A stretch of 64,000 nt of DNA from Pomphorhynchus laevis (Eukaryota > Acanthocephala > Palaeacanthocephala > Echinorhynchida > Pomphorhynchidae): the NCBI GenBank assembly GCA_012934845.2, contig WNNJ02003078.1:62001-126000 (forward strand). Direction: 5' to 3'. Under the pieces are notes generated by a model. The model saw nothing but the letters and a program-made list of their open reading frames with translations. It made no database searches and was not told the origin of the DNA. Shown piece by piece: positions 20,016 through 30,435 of the stretch. How positions within the stretch are numbered: position 1 is the first letter of the stretch; each line of letters starts with the position of its first letter. The translations under genes and the position numbers were made by a program.

Positions 20016-20948
20016 TCACCCGCTTGGAGATATAGCTTTCAATTCTATATCATATATTAGCGTGGTGGTTTTGTCGGTAAAGCCACGGTCACCATTGGAC
20101 GTCTTACTTTCAGATGGCGGAATCGTAAGTCTACGCTTACCGCCAACTCTCATACCAACTATGCCAACACTCCATCCCTTCATCATTGAGTTGTCATTCA
20201 GAAAAAACGCCAAAGGCTTGCCTTCGGTATGCTTACTAAACACCGTTCCATCTTCAGTTTTTCCGGTATAGTATATGTGAACCCTGCTAGTCGATTCAGC
20301 CTCCTGACCCTTGCCAATTTTTAGTTCCTCAAAACTTGTTGTTTTCTGTTTCTTGTTTTTAGAAGTATTCTTATTAACCTTCTTTTTTCTTTTGATCTGT
20401 TTTTCGTTAACAGCTGGTTCCTCTTCAATGTTATCATCATATTCATCATTATCAAATATACGGTCGTCATTATTTGCACGATCGTTATCTTCATTTTCAT
20501 CGTCATTATACAACGAAGACATGCCTGACAGTTGTTTAAAAAAATTTCTAAAATCTTTATTTTCATCATCAAGTGTACTCGATTGATCTTCATATGAATC
20601 TTTGAACATAGAATATCCTGAAAGATGAACTTGATAATGCTTTGCTCTATTATCTGCACAGGAAATATGAAATTTAACACTTTCACCTGAGGAAAAATTT
20701 AGGTTAAGGGGTTGCTGTAGTATAGTCATCGGATTTAGACAACATAGTAAGAACATATTTTCTTTGTATTCAAGTATAACTTTAACAGTACATGCTTCAG
20801 AACGATCTAGTCTTGATGGATACTCTGTCAAATACAAGACAGCCATTGATATGTGAAACGGTGATTGGACGACCTGTGAATACTTTTTACCAACTGACAT
20901 AGAAATACCCCAAAATGCACCCGTTGATGATTGTTCATCAGATTCCAT
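20016..20948 (-). CDS. FK506-binding nuclear protein (FKBP46/39 type)
   Basis: A 310-residue nuclear immunophilin. Residues about 11-112 form a nucleoplasmin-like core (AFWGISMSVGKKYSQVVQSPFHISMAVL...). About 120-180 is an acidic stretch (NDDENEDNDRANNDDRIFDNDEYDDNIEEE). About 184-204 is a Lys-rich nuclear signal (KRKKKVNKNTSKNKKQK). About 207-306 is the FKBP peptidyl-prolyl isomerase domain (VHIYYTGKTEDGTVF, MKGWSVGIVGMRVGGKRRLTIPP). Y26, F36 and W59 equivalents are present. The usual D37 is Ser and the GYG loop is replaced by ESKTSNGDRG, so catalysis or drug binding may be weak. Homologues are histone chaperone-like chromatin proteins. AATAAA signals lie about 60 bases after the stop. There is no intron in the coding region, so a retrocopy is possible. 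It is the only host gene I can support. Confidence 0.85.
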   Translation of the reverse strand: MESDEQSSTGAFWGISMSVGKKYSQVVQSPFHISMAVLYLTEYPSRLDRSEACTVKVILEYKENMFLLCCLNPMTILQQPLNLNFSSGESVKFHISCADNRAKHYQVHLSGYSMFKDSYEDQSSTLDDENKDFRNFFKQLSGMSSLYNDDENEDNDRANNDDRIFDNDEYDDNIEEEPAVNEKQIKRKKKVNKNTSKNKKQKTTSFEELKIGKGQEAESTSRVHIYYTGKTEDGTVFSKHTEGKPLAFFLNDNSMMKGWSVGIVGMRVGGKRRLTIPPSESKTSNGDRGFTDKTTTLIYDIELKAISPSG

Positions 20949-22040
20949 TTGAAAACAAGCGCGTTTCTAGAAGAATATTAACAATGTATTTTAAAAATTA
21001 AAAATATCGTATAGAGTAATCAAAAGCAAACATCAAATGAAAATTGTTCTAGTAATTTATAATGTACTTTAGAGAAACGAGCAAAATAAAGACTTTAATA
21101 AACCCAAGACTATCTGAGCTAAGTTTTGAGCTTATCACATTACAAATTAAGAAACTATCATATAAGAAATTATATTTACTCTTGATGAATCTTTATATAC
21201 CTATAATAGAAAACACAAATACATAAATCGAAATAAAAGATATAAATCGAAAAGGTTGCGATAGACCCAACCTAAAGTGATAGGTTAATGACAACAAATT
21301 ACAAGGCGGGTAAATTCTACATGCTAGCAAAAGTTCATTAAGATATATCACCCTGCTCTGGACGGCCGATATTCAGTTGTATCGGTACTCCAACTGAAGC
21401 TTTATCACGGTTTGTTCATTCGAAATCACGACCTCTTTTAACAATAGTACCTGCATACTTGTAGTATAGACGATTTTTTCAGACATTTGAAGTGATAAAG
21501 AAGACAATCTAGTAGATGCAGTCACCTTAAAATTTGAGAAATAAACAACATACAATTATAATTTACTAATTGACATATTATTATGGGAAAGAGAAAGCTA
21601 ACTAAAAATGTCGACCAGCAACTCAAGTCCGTCAAGGAAACTTACATCGAAAAGTAAATTGGATGCGACAACAAGAACTGCAATGTTTGGAATCACGTTG
21701 CCATTCCAGTTACTACCGAGGACAACGTTTAAGGACGGAATTTCCTCTACGGCTTCTGTCGTGCTGCCCTCGTAGGTAAGTTCATGAAGCATGACCACTC
21801 ATACGATAGAGACGTTCTGGAGGCTAACGAAGCAGAGTTGTCTCAATAAATAAACTTAATGATGTCTCTCAGTCGACTCAGACTGCTGTTATACATGGAT
21901 CAAACGACAAAATATCTTCAAAGTTATCGTCGTCATCCGTTTGCTTACTAACTCCTTCGCCATATTTGAATCCCGTTCTTGAAACTTCTCACTCACACCC
22001 CTCCTTTTACTACGGATAAAATTTAACTTAATCTTCATCT
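20949..22040. other. Non-coding flank of the FKBP gene
   Basis: About 1.1 kb with no recognisable gene or transposon. It should hold the 5' UTR and promoter of the minus-strand FKBP gene. I see no clear TATA box at the expected distance. Short open frames here (for example at 21598-21798) match nothing I recognise. Confidence 0.5.
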
Positions 22041-24435
22041 TCCTAACAATGCAAACAGTAAAGGTCTTCATCTCGTACCTCATTTTTCCTATACTCCCCA
22101 CATATCATACCTCTTTCTTCACTTCACCTACTCCTTACTCTATCTCCATCGTATTAGTTCTCAATAATTTAAATCCTTCGTCAAAATTATCTCCAGTAAC
22201 ATCTCTGATCAACCGATTCAACAATCCACTTGTGTCACACATGCTCCAATCATATCACTTATCAATAATTTACATCCTTCTGTCAAAATCATCTCCAGTA
22301 ACATCTCCTATCAACCGATTCAACACTCCACTCCTGTCACACATGCTCGAAACTATCGTAAATCTTTACTTAGCACCCCTGTCATTGCATGGTTTATCTG
22401 CTCTTATGCCTCTACTCCTACCAGGTCTGTCTGTCCACCACTTCCACGTAATTGTTTTTTCGCGCGATCGATGCATTATGATATGTAACATAAAGCTTCT
22501 AGAATCTGCTTCTCCTCAATGTCGCCTCAATGATAATGCATCTGCTTTTAAGTCGATCTTCTCAACCATTCTTCCTGATGATAATCCATCCCTTTTCAAT
22601 AATATCGCTTCCGCATCTTTTATCCGTTTAAACAAATCCACTAAATCCAACCATCTCAGTCATCTACTCCTAAACATCGTTTCCAACATAGTTCACATGC
22701 ATCCTTGGTACTCTCCAAACGTTTTAAACTTCCTACCACTTTGTCTACTTGTCGTAACTTTCCTGACCGCTCCCCCCAGAGCTATTCCATCTTCGTCCCG
22801 TTTCGGCTGATGACGTTTCTTCGGTTCTGATGTAATTATATAATAAAACTTCTCCTTCTGACCCAAATCCTACCAACTTGCTTAACAAAATCTGCTCATC
22901 TATCTCACCCTTCCTAACCACTTTGTTCAACTTGTCAATCCGCAGCCGAACATCGCCGTCCTACTTGAAATAGGCCACTGTTCGCCCTCCCATCAAAAAG
23001 CAATCTCTCGACACTTCACTACCATCTTTGTACAGCCCTATATCCCTTCTTCCAACCCTCTCTAATCTCATCGAGCGTCTGGTTCTCAAGCAATTTAATA
23101 CATTTATTTTCCTTCAACTTATTTCCTCCCTTCCAAGCCTCTCTTCGCTATAATCACTCTAGTGAAATTGCATGTCTTAAAGTTTATAACGACTTACTCA
23201 TATCGCGCGATCAAAAATTATGTAGTGTCATAGTTTCTCTCGATCTATCATCTGCTTTCGACATTGTCGATCACTAGATTCTTCTACATCGTCTTCGTCA
23301 TGATTATGGCTTCTCTTTACACATTGTGGCTTGATTTTCTTCATATCGATCAAACCGTACTTTTCGCGTTTGCTCTAACTCTTCTCTATCCCATCCTTCT
23401 TCCATCCCGTCTGGTGTTTCACAAGACTCCGTATTAGGCTCTGTGCTTTTCTCTCTTCTTCTCGGTGATTTGTCTTCTATTTCTCATACATTTAACTTCC
23501 GTGTTACACAAATATGCTGATAACATTCTTATCTATGTTCACGCACCTGCTTATCGTATTCATTATCTTAGTGTTTCGTATTCCAACTGTCTTGGCTCAA
23601 TTCTTAATCATCTTTCTTCGCTTCGTCTTACTCTGAATCCTAATAAATCCAAAATGATGTTGACCTTCCTCAACGCCCCGGCTTAGCACTTAACTCTGTA
23701 TCACTAAATTCTACAATTCTTCCTATCGTTGACAATCCCGTTTTCTTAGGCTTCCATTTCGACAACCGACTTTCACTTAAACCTTTCGTTAGAGATAAAG
23801 TACGCTCATCTATCTTGATTATCCGCAACCTGCGCCAAATTCGTAGATTGATCTATTTCCCTTCTTGTATGACTTTCATATCTTTTCTCCTTTCCAGAGA
23901 CTTGATTACTGTATTAGTCTATTTTCCAACTCACCTAAATCCACTCTTCTTTATGTAGAACGCATAATCAACGCAGCCGTTCGAGTTCTCCTCCGTCTTC
24001 TCGTTTTGATCATACATCCTACCATCTTATTTCTCTCGATTTGCTTACCATTGATTGTCGTGTTCAAATTCGTCTTCTTATCATTGCTTTTCGCCTTATA
24101 ACTTTTCATACCTCTTCATTTCTCAATCTTCCTTTTCTCGATAATTCTCGGCCTGTTTACTGTTCCTTGCGTTCCCGTACTTCCCTTCTTTTACATGTCC
24201 TAAACTACTCTACATCTTTTGGCTTCCGCTCCTTTGTTGTGGATGCTCCTCTCTCGTAGAATCATTTGCCCATTCATATTCGCCAATCAACATCAATGAT
24301 GTGTTTCAAACGCCAAATCTAATTCAATTTCAACAATTAACTAATTAATCTGTGATTTTTACTAAGTTCTTTTTTGTTAGTGGTCTTGTAAGCGTGCAGT
24401 CGGCCCTCATTTGCCACGTTAAATAAATAAATTAT
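22041..24435 (+). mobile_element. L2-like LINE, degenerate, plus strand
   Basis: The ORF1 part at 22440-22740 reads SRDRCIMICNIKLLESASPQCRLNDNASAFKSIFSTILPDDNPSLFNNIASASFIRLNKSTKSN, parallel to the ORF1 at 37954-38421. The RT part at 22950-24240 is heavily decayed but keeps [72 protein letters not shown] and FLGFHFDNRLSLKPFVRDKVRSS. The endonuclease is largely missing. The 3' end (TGTAAGCGTGCAGTCGGCC...ATTTGCCACGTTAAATAAATAAA) matches the end of the minus-strand copy at 33379. This looks old compared with the copies at 33 and 53 kb. Confidence 0.8.
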
Positions 24436-24704
24436 TATAAAAAAATTAAAGAGTTGAAATTTTGAGTTTAAACATTCTTGATAACTAATCAAATCAGCTA
24501 ACTGAGTCTACGTATTTAATATAATTATAAACTACACAAAACATAATAATGCTAAATCAAAATTTAATAATTAAATAAAAAAATTAATAATTGTTTTTAG
24601 ATTTTCTATAATTTAAATCAAGTAAAATAAAAAATTGAAATATAAAATAAACGTCATTTTTATGAATTGACTAATAAATAACATACGTTGTATCAGAATA
24701 AGAA

Positions 24705-24811
24705 TTAGAGGTCATCAGGAGGAACTGCTATGCTATCAGGTTTCGGCCCCTAACTCCTCTATCCAACATAGCAGCGGGGCCAAATACATGCTAATGATGT
24801 ATTTCCTCTAA
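24705..24811 (-). ncRNA. Conserved PLE structured RNA (hammerhead-like), copy 3
   Basis: Minus-strand copy of the island described at 2065-2171, with identical helices and an intact 7-bp outer pairing (TTAGAGG/CCTCTAA). The difference I noticed lies in an apical-loop stretch (GGATAGAGG instead of GGGTAGAGG), outside the helices. It lies just after the PLE RT stop. Confidence 0.55.
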
Positions 24812-25656
24812 AATAACTATCTAGTATCTTATTCTAATGTAAAGTATATTATTTATTATCCATCCATAAAAATTTGCCACTTGAGAGTTTAAATTTTTTC
24901 TTTATATTATTGTGTTGATTTATATATTTTACTATTTTCTGCTTGATGTTATTTTTATAGTAACCTAGTTTAAAATATGTATCTATTAAATTATTTAAAT
25001 GATTTTGAAGAAAGCCAATATCATTACATATTGTTGCAATTCTTAAAATTTCATTATTTAATGTATTATATTTTATATTATATGGTATGCATGAATGCTC
25101 ATGCAAAAATGTTTCTTGTAAATTTAAATATGTCATCTTTACGATATAAATTAATAGTAGTTTTAGTTAATGTTAATTTAATGTTCATATCTAGATATAC
25201 ACCTTCTTTATCATTAATAATGGTTTTGTTAAGAATAAGGCTTTCTGGATAAATGTGTTCACTAATTGAATAAAAATTATTAGAATTAAATACACATATA
25301 TCATCAATGTATCGAAACATATATTATATATATTTATATTGTTTAGATTTAGTTTTTACACAGTTATAAACAAATTTATATTCTATAAAGCTTAAAAACA
25401 AGTCAGCTATAATTGGGCTACTATTACCACCCATTGGAACACATTTTACTTGTCTAAATATAGATGACCCTACTTTTAAATAATGTTAATTAATAAAAAT
25501 ATTTAAGGATTCTATTAATTCAATTTTATCCATATATTTATATTTACTTTATGGTTTAATTTTTGTTAGATAGGCGTTATAATTATTATAACATATATAT
25601 GTATATCTTTTTCCGAATATAAGATTAATTAATTTTACTAATGCTTCTTTAATATC

Positions 25657-26131
25657 ATTTGGTCGGCTTCATAAATTATTATCGTGTGAATTATCATATT
25701 AATCATATGAATTAATCATAGATGCAGCACTGTACACTACAATCAGCGTAGGTGGACCTCATCAGCAGTGAGCCTACGCCTACCTTTCGTGTTTCGGTCC
25801 TTTAATGATCTGCTGAAATTTTCCTCTGCTGCCTTTCTGTAAAAACAAACGATACAGTTTGTAAGGAAAGCATTTCCACTTGTGCAAACTGTACGTTGTT
25901 TCCGTCTTTTGTAACAAAAAGACGGAGCTAGCACTACAGTTGCCGGAAACAACCGACAATCTGTCTTTTGAATTTTCTTGACAGGAAACCGGAATCTGCC
26001 AGGTTAATTGAATGAATAATTGCATACACGAGCGAGTATCATCATTTGGTCCGCTTCATAAATTATCCTCGTGTGAATTCTTTAATCATAGATGCAGCAC
26101 TGTACACTACAATCAGCGTAGGTAATATCTA
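25657..26131 (-). mobile_element. Retrozyme-like small element, copy B (direct terminal repeats)
   Basis: Inserted into PLE copy 3 and bounded by GCTTCTTTAATATC at 25643-25656 and 26132-26145 (14 bp). About 95 bases at the left end (ATTTGGTCGGCTTCAT...GCAGCGTAGGT type) recur as direct terminal repeats at 26043-26123, so one 386-base unit plus a partial second unit is present. There is no coding capacity of note. It carries the same three hammerhead strands as copy A (S2 25800-25789, S1 25770-25754, S3 25737-25728, minus strand), and a second S3 at 26107-26098. A unit-plus-partial-unit structure with hammerheads and a target duplication is the hallmark of retrozymes, which are thought to be moved by PLE or other RTs. 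Confidence 0.75.
25728..25800 (-). ncRNA. Hammerhead strands in non-standard order, copy B
   Basis: Identical S1, S2 and S3 strands to copy A. The spacer between S2 and S1 differs by at least one base (AAAGGTA versus AAATGTA) while all three helices stay intact. The order on the transcript is S2-S1-S3, with a further S3 upstream from the other terminal repeat. Confidence 0.65.
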
Positions 26132-26492
26132 GCTTCTTTAATATCTACTAAATCTAGATTTGTATAAAGAGTACTAAAATCGTATGTATTTATATTTTGA
26201 AAATTTATTCCTTTTGTCTGTTCTAAAAATTCTTTTGTAGAATTAATACTGAAATAGTGTTCTATACCAGTATTAATTTCGATTACTTTACAATATTTTT
26301 TGAAGTGTGCTTTAATTACTTTAAGTATTTTATTCATATAGACAGAAAGTGGTTTTAATGTACATTCAAACGCACTACATATGAACCTAGGTTTTATTGG
26401 ATTTTTATGAAATTTTGGTTTCCAATAAATATAGGTATAGTTTTATTATCTAATTCACCCTTTATACCCTTTTTATCCATTACAGAACAGCG

Positions 26493-26847
26493 ACTTGTAA
26501 TAATTGTTTCAAAACTCAACTCACTACATTCATATGTTGAATTTACATTAAAATCATTAGAATTAACCTCTTTCATTAGTATATCATCATAAAGCTTTTT
26601 GCATATGAAGACAAAGTTATTACTAACTACTCTACATGTCAAAAAATTACTACTGTTATAGAACAGTGACTGTTACTGTTATAGAACAGTGACTTGTAAT
26701 AATTGTTTCAAAACTCAACTCACTACGTTCATATGTTGAATTTACATTAAAATCATTAGAATTAACCTCTTTCATTAGTATATCATAATAAAGCTTTTTG
26801 CATATGAAGACAAAGTTATTACTAACTACTCTATATGTCAAAAAATG
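26493..26847. repeat. 156-bp tandem duplication of PLE sequence
   Basis: 26493-26648 and 26692-26847 are near-identical direct copies of the PLE RT N-terminal region, separated by a short GTTATAGAACAGTGAC repeat. The second copy abuts the ATG of an RLE-A fragment at 26845. Confidence 0.8.
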
Positions 26848-27108
26848 ACTCGTGGACGTCCGACAAATGAAAACTTATGCTGCACATGCAATGGTCCAGC
26901 CGCTAGGTGCAAGGGTTGCCGATGTGCCAAAGCAAAGTCGGTATGATTAAACTGTCGTGCTTTGAAATGACAAAATCGATCGAACAAGATTGATACAACT
27001 ATAGTTCAAGACTTGTTGTTAAATAACATTAAAGAAAGTGCGGCTAATTATGACTTAAATAGTTGCAATAAATTGTTTAAATAGTTGCAATAAATTACAT
27101 TCTGGATA
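26845..27108 (+). pseudogene. RLE-A 5' fragment (N-terminal finger only)
   Basis: Starts MTRGRPTNENLCCTCNGPAARCKGCRCAKAKSV, the Cys-rich RLE-A finger, then a stop, LNCRALK and a short polar stretch. It ends near 27105 where the leader of the next RLE-A copy begins (ATTCTTGATTATAACTAACTACTTACACTG). The same finger, with the same interruption, recurs at 27236, so the two copies share a recent source or arose by local duplication. Confidence 0.8.
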
Positions 27109-28366
27109 TTCTTGATTATAACTAACTACTTACACTGATTACTACTGAAAATCGGATAACTACGAAGTGACATTGAAGACACCAGTAAGCTCGGCTCCAT
27201 AACATAGTAAGCTCGAAAATTGTCTACAGTCAAAAATGACTCGTGGACGTCCGACAAATGAAAACTTATGCTGCACATGCAATGGTCCAGCCGCTAGGTG
27301 CAAGGGTTGCCGATGTACCAAAGCAAAGTCGGTACGATTAAACTGTCGTGCATTGAAATGACAAAATCGATCGAACAAGATTGATACAGCTATAGTTCAA
27401 GACTTGTTGTTAAATAACACTAAAGAAAGTGCGGCTAATTATGACTTAAATAGTTGCAATAAATTGTTTAACGATTACAAATAAAATTGCATACTTCTTA
27501 TGAAGAGGTTATTACTCGGAATTCAAATTTATTTATGTTTCCTAAGTGTAATGCAAGTCATGAATTTATTGAGATGGTCGTGAATTTAATTGAGCACTTC
27601 TCATCATTCGCATACGGTGACGTTCCATCGTTGAAGGTATTAATAGTTATGTTTCAACTTATTCTACAGAACGTTCAGTCAAGAAAAATATCAGTTCTAA
27701 GAAAAACCCTCGAGAGACGTTTGTCAATGTGGAAAGCCAGTGAATTTGAGTTACTGATGGACGAAGCTGCATACCTACCGAAGAACACAACGAGAATGTG
27801 TAAATCAATAGGAAACCTTCATAATAAAATCGTAAAATTAGTAAAATATGGAAACATTAGACAAGCAACAAATCTTCTTGAAGCAAGATCTGAAATATCA
27901 GCACAAATCATGGACTTAAACGATCATAATGATACATGCACGGTCAGAAAGAAATTAAAAGAACTACATCCAAATGCAACAGGCATAGATGTATATGAAT
28001 TATCACATGGTCTCCTTTATCGTCATGTAGAGAGCCATTACATTAGATTCGCGAAGAACACAGGTGAGGACGTAATCAGAGAATGTAAAGCCACACAAGG
28101 TGCTGCTGGTCCGTCTGGTACAAATGTTCAAATGTGGAGATCATTTCTGATGAACTTCGGAAAGGAATCTGTCAAACTTGCAAACAACGTTGCGGCCATG
28201 ACGACAAAAATTGTATCACACAATATCGATCCAATTTTTATGACAGCTCTAATAGCAACGCATCTAATATCGTTGAATAAATGCCCGGGCATCAGACCCG
28301 TTTGAATCGAGGAAGTTCTGCGGCGTATATCAGGAAAACTTAACAATAGAATATTAAAAAATGATT
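27109..28366 (+). mobile_element. RLE-A LINE, 5' part (split by PLE block)
   Basis: Leader with TAACTAACTACTTACACTG, ATG at 27236, finger MTRGRPTNENLCCTCNGPAARCKGCRCTKAKSV, stop, LNCRALK. A long frame at 27487-28305 follows: LFMFPKCNASHEFIEMVVNLIEHFS, QLILQNVQSRKISVLRKTLERRLSMWKASEFELLMDEAAYLPKN, TVRKKLKELHPNATGIDVYE, VIRECKATQGAAGPSGTNVQMWRSFLMNFG, LISLNKCPGIRPV. These match the N-terminal RT region of the copy at 60779 in order. It breaks off after RRISGKLNNRILKND at about 28362, where the PLE block starts, and resumes near 31460. Confidence 0.8.
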
Positions 28367-28768
28367 AATTATTAGTGGAAAGAGTGAAGTAAAATATTTA
28401 TTAAATCGATTTTTCAATAGCCTACTGCTATCATCTTCAGGAGTAAATGTTACAAAATATTTTTATAACTTAAGTATTTGCAAAGCTGTCAGCTGCATAT
28501 TTCGCTTGGCGCAGCAGAACAAAAACGTCAATTGTACGTTTTACATTGCGCAGCTGATCAAACGACTAGATGTGCTCCTTATTAAAAATCACACAAAGAA
28601 GGAATATATATATTTGTATATAAAAGATTTTCTAATATTTTCTAATATATATTTGTATATAAAAGATTTTCCTCAATTAGAAAATCTTTTATATACAAAT
28701 ATATAAAAGAGTCCACAATAGACCTTGAGGGGCAATTATATACTCGAAATACCCACTATATATATTTT

Positions 28769-29041
28769 TATATATTAATACTCGGATTTTAAGTCAAACC
28801 GGAAACACAAAGATATCGTTTTATTCAAGCTTTCGACCAACTAGTGGCCTTCTTCAGGAAAATAATATTGTAAATAGTTATTTGTTAGCAGCTTAGAATT
28901 TCAGTTTGAAATTCTAAGCTGCTAACAAATAACTATTTACAATATTATTTTCCTGAAGAAGGCCACTAGTTGGTCGAAAGCTTGAATAAAACGATATCTT
29001 TGTGTTTCCGGTTTGACTTAAAATCCGAGTATTAATATATA
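28769..29041. repeat. Perfect 273-bp palindrome
   Basis: Arms 28769-28903 and 28907-29041 (135 bases each) are exact reverse complements with a three-base spacer GTT. Each arm carries CCTGAAGAAGGCCACTAG..TGGTCGAAAGC, the PLE-terminus motif. A perfect arm match this long means very recent formation, gene conversion between arms, or an assembly artefact. Confidence 0.85.
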
Positions 29042-29088
29042 CAAGTATCCGTCAAAGGATCCCGGAGCTGATTTGAATAAATAATCTA

Positions 29089-29089
<1 letters not shown>

Positions 29090-29123
<34 letters not shown>
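29090..29123. repeat. TA microsatellite
   Basis: A run of about 16 TA dinucleotides between the palindrome and the 3' end of the canonical PLE. Simple repeats of this kind often mark PLE or LINE boundaries. Confidence 0.85.
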
Positions 29124-29124
<1 letters not shown>

Positions 29125-29268
29125 TCGTTGAATAGTTTGAAATTGCAACACCGGCTTAGCAACAAAAAGATAGCTAACGTTTAGGCCTGAAGGCCTTTTT
29201 TAATCTACAACACGAAAAAGACAAATGAAGTTCCAATCAACAAAGTCAAACAAGAAAAAAACAAATCT

Positions 29269-30432
29269 CTACGTAATACCCAAATCCCATCCGTAAACAT
29301 GCTCTTTATTTAACCCATTTGGTGTATCCGTTAGCAGCTGCCCAATCCATCTCTTCCCTAAACGTCGTCTATCTTGCGTATCGCTTACGCCGTGTTCAAT
29401 GACGGAGTAATCGAATACATCTTCATCAGTGTTGTGTGTCGTTAGGCAGTTGAGAACAATCGCATCGCGTTCTTTTGATTTCTTCTTTAGATCACTCCTT
29501 CTGTTGTTCAAGCGCCGGTTCATCGTCAACCCCGTCTCACCCACATATTGTGCGTTGCACACTTTACAACGCGCTACGTACACGTCCCCCGCAGAATTGC
29601 ACGATGTATTTGCCTCTATGGAATACTTTAGGCCCGTACATGTGCTTTGAAAAACCTTAGTTTCACTTATATTTGAGCAGCATTTTGCTCTAGGTCTTAA
29701 GCATCGTCTACAACCATAATGTACTCGAGACTCTGTAGATGTCTTCAACCTCGACGATGTGAGTAAATTTCTTAACTTGTTCTTCGCAGAGAAAATGACC
29801 CTAATACTCTTCTCATTTTTACCAAATTTCCAACTCATCGCTGATACTGTGCCAGATACTAACCTCGGTAAACCGCTAAGTGCGTTGTGGTATGGTATGC
29901 ACATCATGCAATCGGCTGTCTTACTTGTGTCACTTTTCGCAGCGTACATCCGAGTGAATGTAACGTTAATCGATCGATTTACTTCGCGATGAGTGTATCC
30001 TCTCATTAGCATTTCATCCCTAATGCGTTGTATCCACTTTAGTCTGGAGCTGGCAGTGTTGCATATCCGCAGCACCCTTAGCATTTCATTGATTAATGTT
30101 TTTCTTTTCATGTAGAACGAGTGTGCACTTCGTGGATGTAGAAACACCTTTTGATCACTGTCTTTGCGAAACATCTCGGTAATCAATTCTCGCCTTATTT
30201 TATTGACTGAAATTGACACATCCAGAAAGTTAACTGGATGGCTCCGGTCTACAGTGAAGTTTAACGAGCAGAAATTTTGCCGTCGCTCTATGAACATCGT
30301 CAGAGCTTCCTCGTTGTCCTGCCACGCTATAAAAATATCATCAATATATCTCGATGATATCTTGATGATATGGGGTAATATTGGATATTTGGTTGATATG
30401 ATGATTGCAAGTAGAATTTTGCAATATCTCAT
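29269..30432 (-). CDS. Penelope-like element protein: RT C-terminus plus GIY-YIG
   Basis: 387 codons. The first 60 or so residues give the RT palm end with YIDDIFIAWQDNEEALTMFI (catalytic YIDD), FTVDRSHPVNFLDVSIS and the thumb RKTLINEMLRVLRICNTASSRLKWIQRIRDEMLMRGY. A Cys-rich linker CRRCLRPRAKC leads to the endonuclease: GDVYVARCKVCNAQYVGETGLTMNRRLNNRRSDLKKK..., the GIY-YIG pattern (YVA...YVGETG) with the conserved Arg, then Glu in SVIEHG. This is the standard PLE order. The 5' end is truncated near 30435, so the N-terminal RT is missing, but the retained part is open. It is a different PLE family from the AT-rich one. Confidence 0.85.
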   Translation of the reverse strand: MRYCKILLAIIISTKYPILPHIIKISSRYIDDIFIAWQDNEEALTMFIERRQNFCSLNFTVDRSHPVNFLDVSISVNKIRRELITEMFRKDSDQKVFLHPRSAHSFYMKRKTLINEMLRVLRICNTASSRLKWIQRIRDEMLMRGYTHREVNRSINVTFTRMYAAKSDTSKTADCMMCIPYHNALSGLPRLVSGTVSAMSWKFGKNEKSIRVIFSAKNKLRNLLTSSRLKTSTESRVHYGCRRCLRPRAKCCSNISETKVFQSTCTGLKYSIEANTSCNSAGDVYVARCKVCNAQYVGETGLTMNRRLNNRRSDLKKKSKERDAIVLNCLTTHNTDEDVFDYSVIEHGVSDTQDRRRLGKRWIGQLLTDTPNGLNKEHVYGWDLGIT

Positions 30433-30435
30433 CCC

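Larger units (their letters stand above)
24487..26642 (-). mobile_element. Penelope-like element copy 3, minus strand
   Basis: Minus-strand copy of the AT-rich PLE. From the 5' side: VSNNFVFICKKLYDDILMKEVNSNDFNVNSTYECSELSFETII (26394-26642), YMNKILKVIKAHFKKYCKVIEINTGIEHYFSINSTKEFLEQTKG (26113-26337), an inserted small element (25657-26131), the box SIFRQVKCVPMGGNSSPIIADLF with FRYIDDICVFNSNN (25099-25440), and the C-terminus ending KFLWMDNK at 24849. The structured RNA follows at 24705-24811, then the shared 3' end at 24487. The right end is partly duplicated (26493-26648 and 26692-26847). Confidence 0.8.

Noticed and set aside
20321-20686. Alternative frames over the FKBP gene (20311-20586 plus, 20321-20686 minus)
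   Set aside because: Low-complexity shadows of the acidic/basic middle of the FKBP coding region.
21598-21798. Possible small gene upstream of the FKBP gene
   Set aside because: 66 codons, no recognisable domain, no start context or conservation evidence.
29429-29992. Plus-strand frames over the canonical PLE
   Set aside because: Antisense shadows of the GIY-YIG and thumb coding; no domain content of their own.
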